DNA of 64,000 nt. Origin: Megalonaias nervosa. Its lineage: Eukaryota > Mollusca > Bivalvia > Unionida > Unionidae. Both the position numbers and the translations under genes were made by a program. Position 1 is the first letter of the stretch. Every line of letters starts with the position of its first letter. Under the pieces are notes generated by a model. It searched no databases. It was given only the letters and a program-made list of their open reading frames with translations, and was not told where the DNA came from. Of this stretch, positions 8,488 to 19,254 are shown piece by piece. The stretch covers positions 1 to 64,000 of the forward strand of contig JAECUM010006822.1 in NCBI GenBank assembly GCA_016617855.1, read 5' to 3'.

Positions 8488-9540
8488 TTAGTTTTACCTG
8501 TCCCAGTCAGTGAGGATTTAAGCGAAGGAATGCCGTCGGACTCTATTGATTTTGGAGTAACAAATCTTTGGAATTCAGAAATTATGAATAATCTGGACCA
8601 GAAACTTTCACATTTGCAACAACAAGAATGGAATGAACTTAAACAGTTATTACTTGAATATGAGTACTTACTTCCAGACGTTCCTACAAGAACAAACAAA
8701 ATCTACCATGACGTTGAAATAGTAAATTCCACACCTGTGAAACAACACCCATACAGGATGAACCCTCTCAAAAAGAAATACTTGAAAATAGAAATTCAGT
8801 ATTTGTTCGAGAATGATTTCATAGAACCGAGTAAAAGTGACTAGAGTTCGCCATGTGTACTTGTTCCAGAAAAAATTAATACTTTTCATATGTGCACTGA
8901 TTATAGAAAGGTGAACAGTGTGACTAAAACAGATTCATTTCCATTACCAAGATCGATGACTGCATTGATAAAATTGGAAATACAAAGTATCTCACCAAAT
9001 TTGACTTCTGAAAGGATTTTGGCAAATTCCACTGACGGAAAGGGGAAAATAAATTTCGGCATTCGTGACTCCAGACGGATTTTATCAATATAAAGTGATG
9101 CCGTTTGGGATGAAGGGTTCGCCAAGTACTTTTCGACGTTTAATGAACATGATTACATCTGGTCTAGATAAATGTGATGCTTACATTGATCATGTCATCA
9201 TCTACAACGACACCTGGAAAGAACATTTAGGAACAAGTCATAAATTCTTTGACAGACTCACTGATGCAGGTCTGACAATTAATTTATCCAAAAGTGAGTT
9301 CTGCCGTGCTTGTGTAACATTTCTAGGACACATTGTGGAACATGGACAAGTTAAACCTATAGATGCTAAGGTCAAGGTTATCTCTGAATTTCCTGTGCCT
9401 GTCAGTAAAAAGCAACTGATGCGATTTTTAGGTATGGCTGGATACTATCGGAAATTTTGTTCCAATTTTTCCATGATTGCTGACAATTTATATAGCAAGA
9501 AAACCAAGTTTCATTTTCTGAAAATGTCAGGAAGCTTTTG
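8488..9540 (+). pseudogene. Reverse transcriptase of gypsy element, YIDH active site
   Basis: The RT N-terminus has VKQHPYRMNPLKKKYLKIE, a TAG where Glu or Trp is expected (8842), then SSPCVLVPEK, CTDYRKVNSVTKTDSFPLPR and KYLTKFD (first Asp). A frameshift near 9040 leads to VTPDGFYQYKVMPFGMKGSP, then AYIDHVIIYND (9179-9211), KSEFCRACVTFLGHIVEHGQ and LMRFLGMAGYYRKFCSNFS. The active-site YxDD reads YIDH: CAT at 9191-9193 replaces the second Asp. RT comes after integrase, not before. Confidence 0.85.
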
Positions 9541-9985
9541 ATAAGTTAAAGGCCATACTTAAGAGTGCATCAGTTCTTACAGCTCCAAATGTCAGTCAAT
9601 CATTTGAACTCTCTGTTGATGCAGGTGACGTTGAGGTTGGAGTAGTATTAATTCAAGAAGATGAAAATGATGTTGATCATCCAGTGTGCTATTGTTCTAA
9701 AAAATTAAATAAACACCACAAAAAATCATTCCACAATCGATAAGGAATGTTTGGCTTTAATATTGGCATTGCAACATTTTGAAGTTTCCATTAGTTCAGC
9801 TCCTTCTCCGATTATTGTGTTTAGTGATCACAACCCCCTTACTTTCATCGGCAAGATGAGAAACAACCCCCCCCCCCCGAGATTATTACGATGGAGTGTG
9901 TTGTTACAGGAATATAATATTGACATCAGGCACATCAAGTGAAAAGATAATTTAAGAGCAGATGCACTTTCACGTGTATTGAAAT
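9541..9985 (+). pseudogene. RNase H of gypsy element
   Basis: Fragments in shifting frames: FDKLKAILKSASVLTAPNVS, VDAGDVEVGVVLIQED (catalytic Asp region), HPVCYCSKKLNKHHKK, LALILALQHFEVSI, VFSDHNPLTFIGKM and LLRWSVLLQEYNIDIRHIK, ending ADALSRV. A run of about nine C bases near 9871-9879 interrupts the frame and may be a slippage expansion. This is the end of Pol; no integrase follows. Confidence 0.8.
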
Positions 9986-10125
9986 ATATTATTTCATATA
10001 TACTTTTGTATTATTCATAAGATTTCTTCTTATGGTTTTTGTTTTAAATAAACCTCTTGTATGATTGACCTATGATTAAAAGAAAGCTTTATTAAATAAA
10101 TCTTTCTCTTTCTTTTATGGCAGAA

Positions 10126-11058
10126 GTGTTATTTAATTGTTTGTTTGTTAGTTTTAATTTTTTTTTATTCCATTACATGCTTATTGTAATGTAACATTGT
10201 TTACTGGATTTGACATCGTCCAAAAGTTGAGTTCAGTTCTGTTTGATCTGATTGACTTTTTAAAATTTTTTTCATTGACGTAAACAACTAATTTTGGAAA
10301 CATTGTATCTAGTTGCTGATCTTGTTCCAAAATCAGTTGACAGTTTTGGAAAAGAACATTTTTTTATTATTTTATTTTATCTTTCTTAGAGTAAGAATCA
10401 TTAAATTGAGTCAAGATCATACCTGGACTTACGTGACAAGTAGCATATATCAATTGGTAACAAACTTCTATTTATTTTCCAGAAGAATGAACTTTTGACC
10501 CTCATCCGGGAAAATCTGTTTTGCGTCTTAATTAGTCGTATAACTGATGTTTTTGATAAAGGTTAGTCAGTCGTGCTTTAACACCTAGCACTTGAAGCTG
10601 TGTTATGTTGTGACCAGTTTGGGCTGAAATTTTATTTTCTTCAAATTATTGAATTCAAGTGATTATTTTCTCTGGAAATACAAAAGTGCTCTTGCAAAAT
10701 TCTTGGATAAGACATTCATTGGAATTTATATTGAATTCAAAACTGGAATAATATTTTCTGTGATTCAACATGAGACTGTTGACACATCTGCACTTCGTAG
10801 GATATTACAGACGTCATCGCCTTCAATTTCGGATTTCATCGGGACTCGAACTCAGTTTCATTCAGGCCATTTTATTAAGAGGACTTCTAGTTTTAATTCT
10901 TGGATTATTTTTAGATTTAATTCGTAAAACCGTAAGTTCTTTTTCTTAATTTTTCACTTTGTATTCTAGGGAAATACGTCATTTGTTAAATTTTACAAAG
11001 CTTGTTGTCTTCACTCTTTTCTGTTACTTATTACAAGAGCATATAATCGTAACAGTTG
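10126..11058 (+). mobile_element. Possible 3' LTR region of the gypsy element
   Basis: After RNase H and a short spacer, a purine-containing stretch (ggcagaag) is followed by TGTTAT at about 10126, a common gypsy LTR start. The far end is not certain; a TAACA at about 11050-11056 is one candidate. Without the 5' LTR for comparison the limits are a guess. The 92-codon ORF at 10649-10927 lies inside and looks non-coding. Confidence 0.25.
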
Positions 11059-11059
11059 A

Positions 11060-11880
11060 AAATGGGTCCTTTTTGCGACAAGGTACAGCCATTGCACTTT
11101 GAGTAAGAGTAACAGGCTTGTTACTAGAAGGCTACAAAAATTTAATTAATCAATTAGTAATACATGTACATGGCATTCCAAAAGGTTATTTATTATTTAT
11201 TTGTTGTGCAGTTAAATATAATATTACCTTAAATAGTAACTATCAGCCAGAAACGATGTTTCAATGCAATTCTTAGATTTTCGACATGATACATGTAATA
11301 ATATTAAGGAATTCATAGAGCACCCAACACTCCAGACGTTTGTGATGATATTGTTGATGGTTTTCAGCTGAATTTTTTGTTCCATATAGACGTGTACGGC
11401 ATTCATTCTCTGCAGTTGACACTAGATAGACAAACCACAAAGCAGAGAATGGTCCATTATTGCTCTTGGTTACATCTGTATCCAATCCAGCAGTAAGGGT
11501 GACGTAGTATTCGATTACATAATTGGCATAGAAAGATTGAACAGGTACACATATCCTTTTTACATGCAGTGTTTCTCATGTTGAGGGTGAGTGACCTCTC
11601 TTATCGGTATGAGGGTTAAACTTCTTTCTTATCAGGTTTTATTAGCATCATGGTCAGAAAGTCAAAGTTGGAATATCTATGAGAAAGACAACTGTATATC
11701 TAAGAAAATAAATCGTCATTTCACACCATTTCTGTCTTCTTGAATCAATACTCAACCATCCCATACATCAACTGCATCAATAGACATTTTAAATAGTTTG
11801 CTGAAATTTGGTGCTGAGAGAACTAGCGTAACATTTGTCAACTAATTCCTAACATTTGTGAGACCAATGAAACTTGGATT
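11060..11880. other. No feature seen
   Basis: No coding or repeat motif recognised. It lies between the two opposed gypsy remnants. Confidence 0.4.
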
Positions 11881-11899
11881 TCTTGCTGAACACATTTGT

Positions 11900-12620
11900 C
11901 AGAGGTTCGTCAGTTGTGGAATTTGAGCAAAAATTTCCGATAATATCCAGCCATACTCAAAAATGGCATCGTTTACTTTTTACTAACTTGACCGTGCCCC
12001 ACAATATCCGAAAAATGTGACATTAGCACGGCAAAGTTCACTTTTATCTAAATTAACCATCAGATTTTCAACATCAAGCAGATCGAAAAATTTCCGAATG
12101 GTTCCCAAGTGATCTTTCCAGACATCTTTACAATGATGAGGTCATCGATGTACGCGTCACAATTATCTAGACCAGATACTAACACGTTCAGTAGACGATA
12201 GAATGTTGCCGGATAATTTTTCCTTCCGAATGGGATCAGTTTATACTGATATTGACCTGGAAATGCTGACATTTCTTTTGCTATTTGCGTGAGTGCAATT
12301 TACCAGAATCAATTTAAAAAGTCAAACTTGGCAACATATTTCGCATTTCCACTTTTGTTATTAAAATCATCTAATCTTGGCATGCTGTTTGACAGGTGTA
12401 GAATCTACAATAACAACGTCATGATAAATTTTATTTGTTCGTGTTGGTATATCAAAAACAAGTGCTCATCATAATATAACAGATGTTTTAGTTACTCTTT
12501 TCCATTTGTTGTAGCTGTAAAACTTTCTGGTCCAGATTGTATAATATTTCTGGATTCCAAAGATTTGTTAACCAAAGTGACTACATTCAGACTGCATGTC
12601 ATCGTTTACATTCTCAGTGT
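11900..12620 (-). pseudogene. Second gypsy RT remnant, opposite strand, YIDD kept
   Basis: On the minus strand the RT motifs run from high to low coordinate: KYVAKFDFLN (near 12325), a frame break, QYQYKLIPFGRKNYPATFYR (near 12215), DNCDAYIDDLII (YIDD at 12141-12152), then LMVNLDKSELCRANVTFFGY (near 12015-12065) and a decayed GYYRKF region. It is clearly related to the RT at 8488-9540 but diverged, and unlike that copy it keeps both active-site Asp residues. Several stops and frame changes make it non-functional. Confidence 0.7.
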
Positions 12621-12699
12621 GTAGGACAGGCACAATTAAATTGATTGAATAATAAACTGTGCTATCCCTATCAACATACTCCTTGAACATATTTTAGTT

Positions 12700-13060
12700 G
12701 TTTCTGTTTCCGCCTCCAAGGAGTGTTAATGATATAATTTAGGTCATTTTAAGATGATTTAAAAAATAGGGAATCGCCATTTAATTTTCGGTGGTGGGGG
12801 GGGGGGGGGAGAGGAGAGAATTAGGATTTACTTTTAAACCGGGCTATTATATTATTAATTTCTATCTCAAGATGTTTTTTCCAAGTAACATGATTGATAT
12901 AATTATATATTTTTTCCTCAAAAAAGATAGAGCAAAAATATATTTTATTTTGAGTCGGATCTTGGAAGAAAATTATATTCTCTCCTTCGAAAAAATAATT
13001 GGTCGGTTTTAGCTTTCTTCTTTGAGCATGTGTTGTATGTGTATATTTGTGCTCTCTACA
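12700..13060. other. Poly-G tract and AT-rich sequence
   Basis: A run of about twelve G occurs near 12797-12809. The ORFs here (12791-13012 and the minus-strand 12821-13150) have no recognisable coding signal. Confidence 0.5.
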
Positions 13061-13063
13061 TCC

Positions 13064-13064
<1 letters not shown>

Positions 13065-13109
<45 letters not shown>
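13065..13109. repeat. (TC)n microsatellite
   Basis: An uninterrupted TC dinucleotide run of about 45 bases. Confidence 0.97.
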
Positions 13110-13111
<2 letters not shown>

Positions 13112-13225
13112 TCTGCTTGAGCAATATGAATGCAGGTAATGGAAAATCAATATATGATTGGGAGTCCGAAAGCAGGAAGTTTTTGGAGGTGAGGAGCGGT
13201 AACGGCAAAAGTTGTTGGATGTCGT

Positions 13226-13323
13226 GTGTACGTACGTACGTACGTATGTATGTATGTATATATGTATGTATGTGTATGTATGTATGTATGTATGTATGTA
13301 TGTATGTATGTATGTATGTATGT
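13226..13323. repeat. (GTAC)n/(GTAT)n microsatellite
   Basis: A tetranucleotide run that begins as GTAC and passes into GTAT, about 24 units in all. It creates Tyr/Val/Cys/Met-rich ORFs in several frames that are not genes. Confidence 0.97.
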
Positions 13324-13329
13324 GTACAC

Positions 13330-14685
13330 TACAGAAAATGCATGATTTGAAATGTTTATATGTGTAGTTGCATTGTTCTTTTGAGCCGTTTATTGTATTT
13401 ACTATCTACTGTTTAACGTTGTTATCTTCTTATACAACATGTAAGTTATACATTTTTTAGAATATCAGCAATAATTTTTATGTCTCTTCCACTCATTTTA
13501 AGAAAATTCATACTGTATGGACGATTTTAGCTTTCTGATATGGACAAATATGCGAAAATGCCAAGAATAGATCATTTTACTTTGAAAATTGCGTTACTAA
13601 GTTTTATTCTTAAATGTCACCGCTGGACACCAAGTAATTGAATCGGTTTTGAACGAAATCCAATCAAATTATATTTACAGAAGGCATATATTACCTTGTT
13701 AGTATTAATATGTAGACCATAAATATTTTTTGTGTTATTAATGAGCTAGACTGAAATTGTTAAGTAACGAGCAGAAAAATGTTATGGATATTAATATAGG
13801 CTGTTCAGCAACAAATATAGAATATAACAAAAAAATTCAAAAGCATGCATAGTGAATGCATAGGGCGTTTATGAGAGTCCAAGACAGTTTGGCATCGCAA
13901 AAAAGTCAAACAGGCATATAATTAATGCAATTTAAGTACGCTTTTTAAAACCGAAGTGCTGTAGTTACTGCTCGGAATGGCAGAAAATACAATATCTGGA
14001 ACTTCGGATTGTTCGCGATATAGAAGAGATAAATTGAGTATACAATTTTGTATTTACAAGTATTAATAAATACCATACCTCTAAGTAAAAGTTAATTGAT
14101 GACAATATTTTGTATCATGTTTCTGATAAAAGGAAAACCACCGGCGTCGGAATCCAATTGTTGACCATTTTACTTGTTTGTTTGGTATATGTTCCAAACT
14201 TAATGAAAATTGTGCTCTAAGGGAGGTAAATTAATTTTGTCGCAAGTTTCGCCCCCTTAAAAGACTTGTTCTCAGATGGTTTTGGACAGGTATTTATTCA
14301 ATCGTAAAATTATATCGTAACCATCTACCCGACGAATGTTTACATCGTCGCCCAGTCGATCAGCTCGAACAGATTGCAAGTTATCGTCCACATTTATTTT
14401 AATAAATCACGTGTAAACTTCAGATTGGTACAGGCTGTTCTTCCATGGTTTAGCTGATATAGAGTGCATGCCGATAAGGTAACAGTAGTAATATTTAATA
14501 ATACCGTCTTATATCTGCCAGCATGTTGCGCATATACTGCGGTACCGGCGTTTTTGTTTCACGTTTTTTTTTTTGTTTTTTTAATTTGTTGTTTGTTTGT
14601 TTTTTTTAACCAAAATATTGATTAGTTTAGTAAATAAGTAATACTGACATTCACGCACCGCACGGAGACAGTGTTTAGAACAAAA
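13330..14685. other. No feature seen
   Basis: AT-rich intergenic DNA. It holds a T-rich stretch near 14560-14610 but no gene, RNA or repeat that I recognise. Confidence 0.5.
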
Positions 14686-14687
14686 AT

Positions 14688-14833
14688 TAGATTTTTTTTG
14701 ACATGCCCAGTAGGCACTTCACTTAAAGTATGGAAGGGGTCCGATCTGAAATTAAGGGCTTCCGGGTGTCAGGCTATCAGATTTTCTGAGCACTGCTTTG
14801 GGACAAACACCAAGCCATAGGAAGCTAATGGCA
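14688..14833 (+). repeat. 145-bp interspersed repeat, copy 1
   Basis: Begins attttttttgacatgccc, has agtaggcacttcacttaaa, gtgtcaggctatcagatttt, and ends ccataggaagctaatggc. A close copy lies at 16480-16625 and a shortened, more diverged one near 19255-19325. There is no coding capacity or clear terminal repeat. It could be part of a larger element. Confidence 0.7.
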
Positions 14834-16040
14834 AAAACATAAATATCAGGGGAGACGTCTTACATTGTAGAATTACCCTCAGATAAATGCATGATTGAAA
14901 GTGATATCTCTTTTTGATTTGAAACATTACTGTAGTTATTTTAGTAAAACATGCATATAAACTGTAAAATAATATATTCCCTCATACTCTTCTTGGTATG
15001 CATACAACCATAAGAGTCCCTCTTCTCAGAAAGTTTGGCCATTCGTCACTTGTTTTAACACACTTGATACGAATTTAAGGCTGCATCATTCACTGAAATT
15101 TGTAAATGTTTACTTGGTATATAATAACTGAAGCAGTTGAAGGAAAATAATTCCAAACTATACATTTTGCCCCGATCTACTAGCAAGGCTTCATCTGACA
15201 ACTATTTATATGGAAGTTTAGTTTTGGTTTTGTGGGGTTTAACACCATTTTTCTGCACATGATAGGCTATACCTGTCAGTCAGTATATTTGATGGAGGAA
15301 GAACCAAGAATGACTGCCGCATTCAAACAAAAAAATGTTCAGACACATGCTCAAGGATGGTGATGTTAAAAAAAATCACAAGCCCTGATTCAAATTCAAC
15401 AAGCCCATCTCCAGTTTCCTTGTGCCCAAAATTGCCCTGTTCTGTTATTTGTCATACTTCATTTAAACTGCTGTACTTAAATTAATAAAAACCAAAAAAC
15501 AAAATCTTACGTGTTTATTCACATGTCAAAATACTGCAAGTAAAGAAAGGTTTTCTTCAAGGTCAAAATACTCAAGTGTTTCTTATTTATGTGTGACCAC
15601 TACCAAAGACAGCTGATTTTTAATCAAAGATTAAAAAACCATCATGGACCACATTTAATCTATTTATTGCTATAAACATCCCCATATTCTCTAGAGTACA
15701 ACATTAAGGTAATTAATTGATAGCATGTTGTGAATACATGTCAACCTTAATCCCATTACTCAGCTATGCATCACTGCACTGGTTGCAACAACTGGTGGAA
15801 CATTTTGTTCTAGCTAGTTTCTATAATGCATTGACAGAGCACATGAAAATACAGCTTTTTTTTATCTTCAGGTTTTAAGAAAATCTGTTTGTTTTCAAAA
15901 GCAGCAGATTTAAACTATAAAACAGCATGTGCAGTAGACAACCTTAAAACAATATATTTTACTACTGTAGATAGAATCAAATGTTTGTTAAAGCCAAGTG
16001 AGCAATAATTATAAGTAACCCAGACAGTCTGTTTCCCCAT
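14834..16040. other. No feature seen
   Basis: No gene or recognisable repeat. Confidence 0.5.
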
Positions 16041-16054
16041 TCATAGGTCACATG

Positions 16055-16312
16055 GGGCCCTGAGTGGCCGAGTGGTCTAAAGCGCTCTCCATTACGGATC
16101 ACTTCCATCTCACCTCTGTCTATGTGGGTTTGAGTCTCGGGCTTGGCCAATGTGGGTATGTGAGAAAGTAATGCCATTAGCTTCTCGTGGGTCGGTGGTT
16201 CTTTCTGGGGTTTTCCCGGGTTCTTCCTCCACCATTAATACTGGCCGCCATGTATAACCTGTCTTGTGCTGAAAAATGGCATTAAACCCTATAACAACAA
16301 CAACAACAACAA
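16055..16312 (+). mobile_element. tRNA-derived SINE, family 1, copy with perfect TSD
   Basis: The tRNA-like head (tggccgagtggtctaaagcg as A box, gggtttgagtctc as B box) resembles tRNA-Ser/Leu. A central conserved part (ttctggggttttcccgggtt) and a tail (tgtgctgaaaaatggcatta) end in (AAC)n. It is flanked by a perfect 13-base target duplication, CATAGGTCACATG, at 16042-16054 and 16313-16325, so the ends are exact. Confidence 0.92.
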
Positions 16313-16479
16313 CATAGGTCACATGCTTCACTTTGTACACAAAGTTTACATCTTTTGATAAGCAGACATTCTTGATAAGAGACGTATATGGGGTAAAATA
16401 TGAATCAATTTCTAGTCGTTCAACAACTTGAAAATATCTGCATTTCATCCAGTTAGTTGAAGTTTTCATAGACAAATAA

Positions 16480-16625
16480 GATTTTTTTTGACATGCCCAG
16501 TAGGCACTTCACTTAAAATATGGGAGGGGTCCAATCTGAAATTAGAGGGGTCCCAGGTGTCAGGCTATCAGATTTTCTGAACACTGCTCTAGGATGAACA
16601 CCAAGTCATAGGAAGCTAATGGCAG
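16480..16625 (+). repeat. 145-bp interspersed repeat, copy 2
   Basis: Nearly the same as 14688-14833 over its full length, including the leading attttttttgacatgccc and the ending aggaagctaatggc. It is followed directly by a reversed SINE head. Confidence 0.75.
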
Positions 16626-16643
16626 GCTTTCTTAAATAAATCT

Positions 16644-16718
16644 GCTGGTTGAGCTGAGACTCAAACTCATGTGGACAAACACAAGTGCCTTAGACCACTT
16701 GGCCACCCAGTGCTCCTA
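16644..16718 (-). mobile_element. Reversed tRNA-like SINE head, partial
   Basis: On the minus strand it reads gggtggccaagtggtctaag, then gagtttgagtctcag: the A and B boxes of the family 1 SINE head. The body and tail are absent. Confidence 0.65.
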
Positions 16719-16974
16719 TTTCTGTGGAAGACATTGACAATGTGCATGCTGTACCTCACTCAACTTTTACCTCTTATTATGACTAATCGGTTTGTAAAAT
16801 ATGTCTTTTATGAATTCCAGTAAAACATCATTCTTGTGGTATTTATCTCACAGATACATGTATGAAACAGTACACAATGAAAAACTTTAAAGTTAATGTA
16901 ACTGGGCACACTTCCTTGACATGCACAAAATATGCTTTTGAAAGATGTACAGTGATCACAGAACTGTGCAGTAG

Positions 16975-17200
16975 TTGGTTTACTGACTTGTACTTCATGT
17001 TACATGTACATTTCAGGTAGGTTTATTGACATGTACTGCATCTTATATGTACACTTCAGGTTGCTTTGCAGACTTGTACTGCATGTTACATGTACATTTC
17101 AGGCTGGTTTACGAACCTGTACTGCATGTTGTATGTGCACTTCAGGCTGGTTTACTGACATGTACTGCATATTACATGTGCACTTCAGGTTGGTTTAATG
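16975..17200. repeat. About 52-bp tandem repeat, 4-5 units
   Basis: The unit is roughly tgtacatttcaggctggttt plus actgacatgtactgcatgtta. It is open in two frames (ORFs at 17004-17198 and 17026-17244), but these only reflect the repeat. Confidence 0.8.
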
Positions 17201-17239
17201 ACAATGCTTGCAAAAGTTCCTTAAACTGCATCACTTACA

Positions 17240-17335
17240 TTTAAAAAACATGTCTGATTAAGGGAGTTACCTTTAAAAAACATGTCTGATTATAAGAGTT
17301 ACCTTTAAAAAAACATGTCCGATTAAAGGAGTTTT
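17240..17335. repeat. 33-bp tandem repeat, 3 units
   Basis: The unit is aaaaaacatgtctgattaag plus ggagttacctttt, repeated three times with small changes. Confidence 0.8.
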
Positions 17336-17339
17336 GAGA

Positions 17340-18555
17340 GTGACATTTTGTTTTAAAGAATCATTGTTTTCACTTCTATTGACATAATTAGATCATGTGA
17401 AAGCACTCTGGATTTGTCAGAAAACTCAATCTGCTTCAGTAGAATCAGTGGCTGCCAACTCTTTTAGCTCAATGAATTAAAATATAATGTTTATTTAGGG
17501 TGAAAAGAATTGCATGGTGGGCTTTCATAAGTTGCCAATCCCTTTAATTGTCAAACAGTTGCATAGGTGTTACTTGATATATCTGACCAATGATGCATTA
17601 CAAATTCAGCAGGAACAAGGATCTGGTTATAATTATTCATGTTGTACATATGAGTGTTATTTATAGGTAACCAATAAAAACTATGAAGAACAAAAATAGT
17701 AGAGGTCCCTATTCATAGGTCAGATGTTTCTATTGTACACACAAAGCCTATAGCTTTAGTTACAGTGAAGCAGATGATCTTCACAATGTAAAGGGAGTTT
17801 TAGGTGGCCCAGCAGGGAGCTGAGTAATAATAATTTACCAGTGTCTTTCAAGACCATAAAATAAATGCCATTCAAGATTTCTTTTTGGAGAGTTAAATGT
17901 CACGGAATTGTATAAATCTCTCTATTTATTTAATACATGTACTCGGGTTTTGTTTTTTGTGTACAACGATACCCGAGGGTGATTTATGTATTGTGTACAT
18001 TATTTCAAAATAGTGAGTTCAGTTCATCCCTGCCACACGTGTGAAGTACTCTGATGGGAAAAAAACAGATTTACATCTAGCAGACTACATCCCATGTGTA
18101 TAAATGCCTCACCGTAATGTGATATCTTCACATTATGGAATGTCTTGTCAGTAAGCAGTCTACTTAGGGACTTGCACATCTTCAGCTGTAGAGGTATGTA
18201 ATTTATAAATTCCATATGAATATTATTTCTTTTGAATATTGTAAGTTATAGCTATTTTTGGTACTACCACGTTCATTTTTGTATGTTTTCAACGTAGCTT
18301 TGGCTTGCGTAGCATAACACAAATATTTTTCTATTCTTGTTTGTGACTTAGCAAGAGATTTATATTAGCAATATAAAGTTGCATTTTATTAAGAAACTTT
18401 TAGTACCATAGGAATCTCATTGGACACAGGTTTACTTTTGAACCTGTTTATTGTTTTGTAATTGTACCGATAATGTAATTTACATAACTTACCATATATA
18501 ACGTCATTACGTTTTATCTCATATGTCTGTGTCATGAATAGTACACGGTATTTGT
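17340..18555. other. No gene; one imperfect hairpin
   Basis: actcgggttttg and cgatacccgaggg at about 17941-17980 form an imperfect inverted repeat. Nothing else is recognised. Confidence 0.4.
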
Positions 18556-18713
18556 TGTATTTTCAGCTGACCAGATTGAACATCGCAGCTGTAGAGCTGA
18601 CTAGAGTGACGAGGGTGTAGAGCTGACCAGACTGATCAGAGGGATCATGGTCGACGTGGTACCAGCAACAGAGCTAACCACAGAAGGAATTGAATGGTGG
18701 GCGGGTGACTACC

Positions 18714-19243
18714 TGTAATGATACTTACTTGATTGACAAGTGTGACTGGTAGCCAAGTGTAATTTTCACGGAGTGTTTTTGTGTTACTCCATGTATGTAA
18801 TCTTTTAGCCATGGGCTAAGTTTTTGGTTTTGTTATACCCATTGTTTTGGGAGTGTATAAGATATTTTTGTATAATATCTCTCCAATCAATTCACCACAT
18901 TTTACTATTTGAGTAAAACAATATCTCATGTTTTACTAGTTGAGTGAATGCTTCATTTTTTACTATTGAGTAAAATACCCATTATTTTCATTGCGTGAAA
19001 TTGCTGTGATTTGTTCAACTTTGTCCTTGTACTATGTAAAGTCATTTATTTGTATTTATATTTGTTGCATTTTTAGGTTTCGTGCATATTATGTTAATTT
19101 GTATAATATTTGGACCCATACATGCACGTATCAGTCATATTTATTTTCTTATTTAAATCATACATCAATAAACATTATATTTGTATTACCATCAACAGTG
19201 TTCTGTTTTAAGTCTGAAATCCCAACTCGGTTATCTTGTTACA
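18714..19243 (+). mobile_element. Candidate LTR (TGTAA...TTACA, internal poly(A) signal)
   Basis: This 530-base segment begins TGTAATGA and ends CTTGTTACA, giving the TG...CA ends of an LTR with a 5-base inverted terminus. It has TATA-like ATAATATTTGG near 19103 and an AATAAA at about 19167, roughly 75 bases from the end. Just upstream is a G-rich stretch (gaatggtgggcgggtgacta), possibly a polypurine tract, and about 150 bases with repeated gagctgacyagactg. No second LTR or matching target duplication is visible, so it may be the 3' end of a truncated element. Confidence 0.4.
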
Positions 19244-19254
19244 TTAAATAGTAT

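Larger units (their letters stand above)
7020..10010 (+). mobile_element. Decayed Ty3/gypsy element with PR-IN-RT-RH order (Gmr1-like)
   Basis: Domains in order: aspartic protease (DTGAS at 7038), integrase zinc finger and core (about 7690-8200), integrase C-terminus with a GPY module (about 8350-8380), reverse transcriptase (about 8640-9500), and RNase H (about 9540-9985). Integrase before RT is the Ty1/copia order, yet every domain is gypsy-like in sequence. That combination is known from Gmr1-like elements, first described in deuterostomes. There are frameshifts, stops and an integrase deletion throughout. No 5' LTR or gag was recognised; a possible 3' LTR starts near 10126. Confidence 0.8.

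Noticed and set aside
10649..10927. 92-codon ORF
   Set aside because: No motif; it lies in the probable LTR region of the gypsy element.
16055..16130. tRNA gene call from A and B boxes (also at 24102, 28483 and 47964)
   Set aside because: Each is the head of a longer SINE with a shared body, tail and target duplications; the acceptor stems do not close as in a real tRNA.
18646..18705. Short ORF starting MVDVVPATEL before the candidate LTR
   Set aside because: Nineteen codons, no family signal, and it lies in what looks like the internal end of a retroelement.
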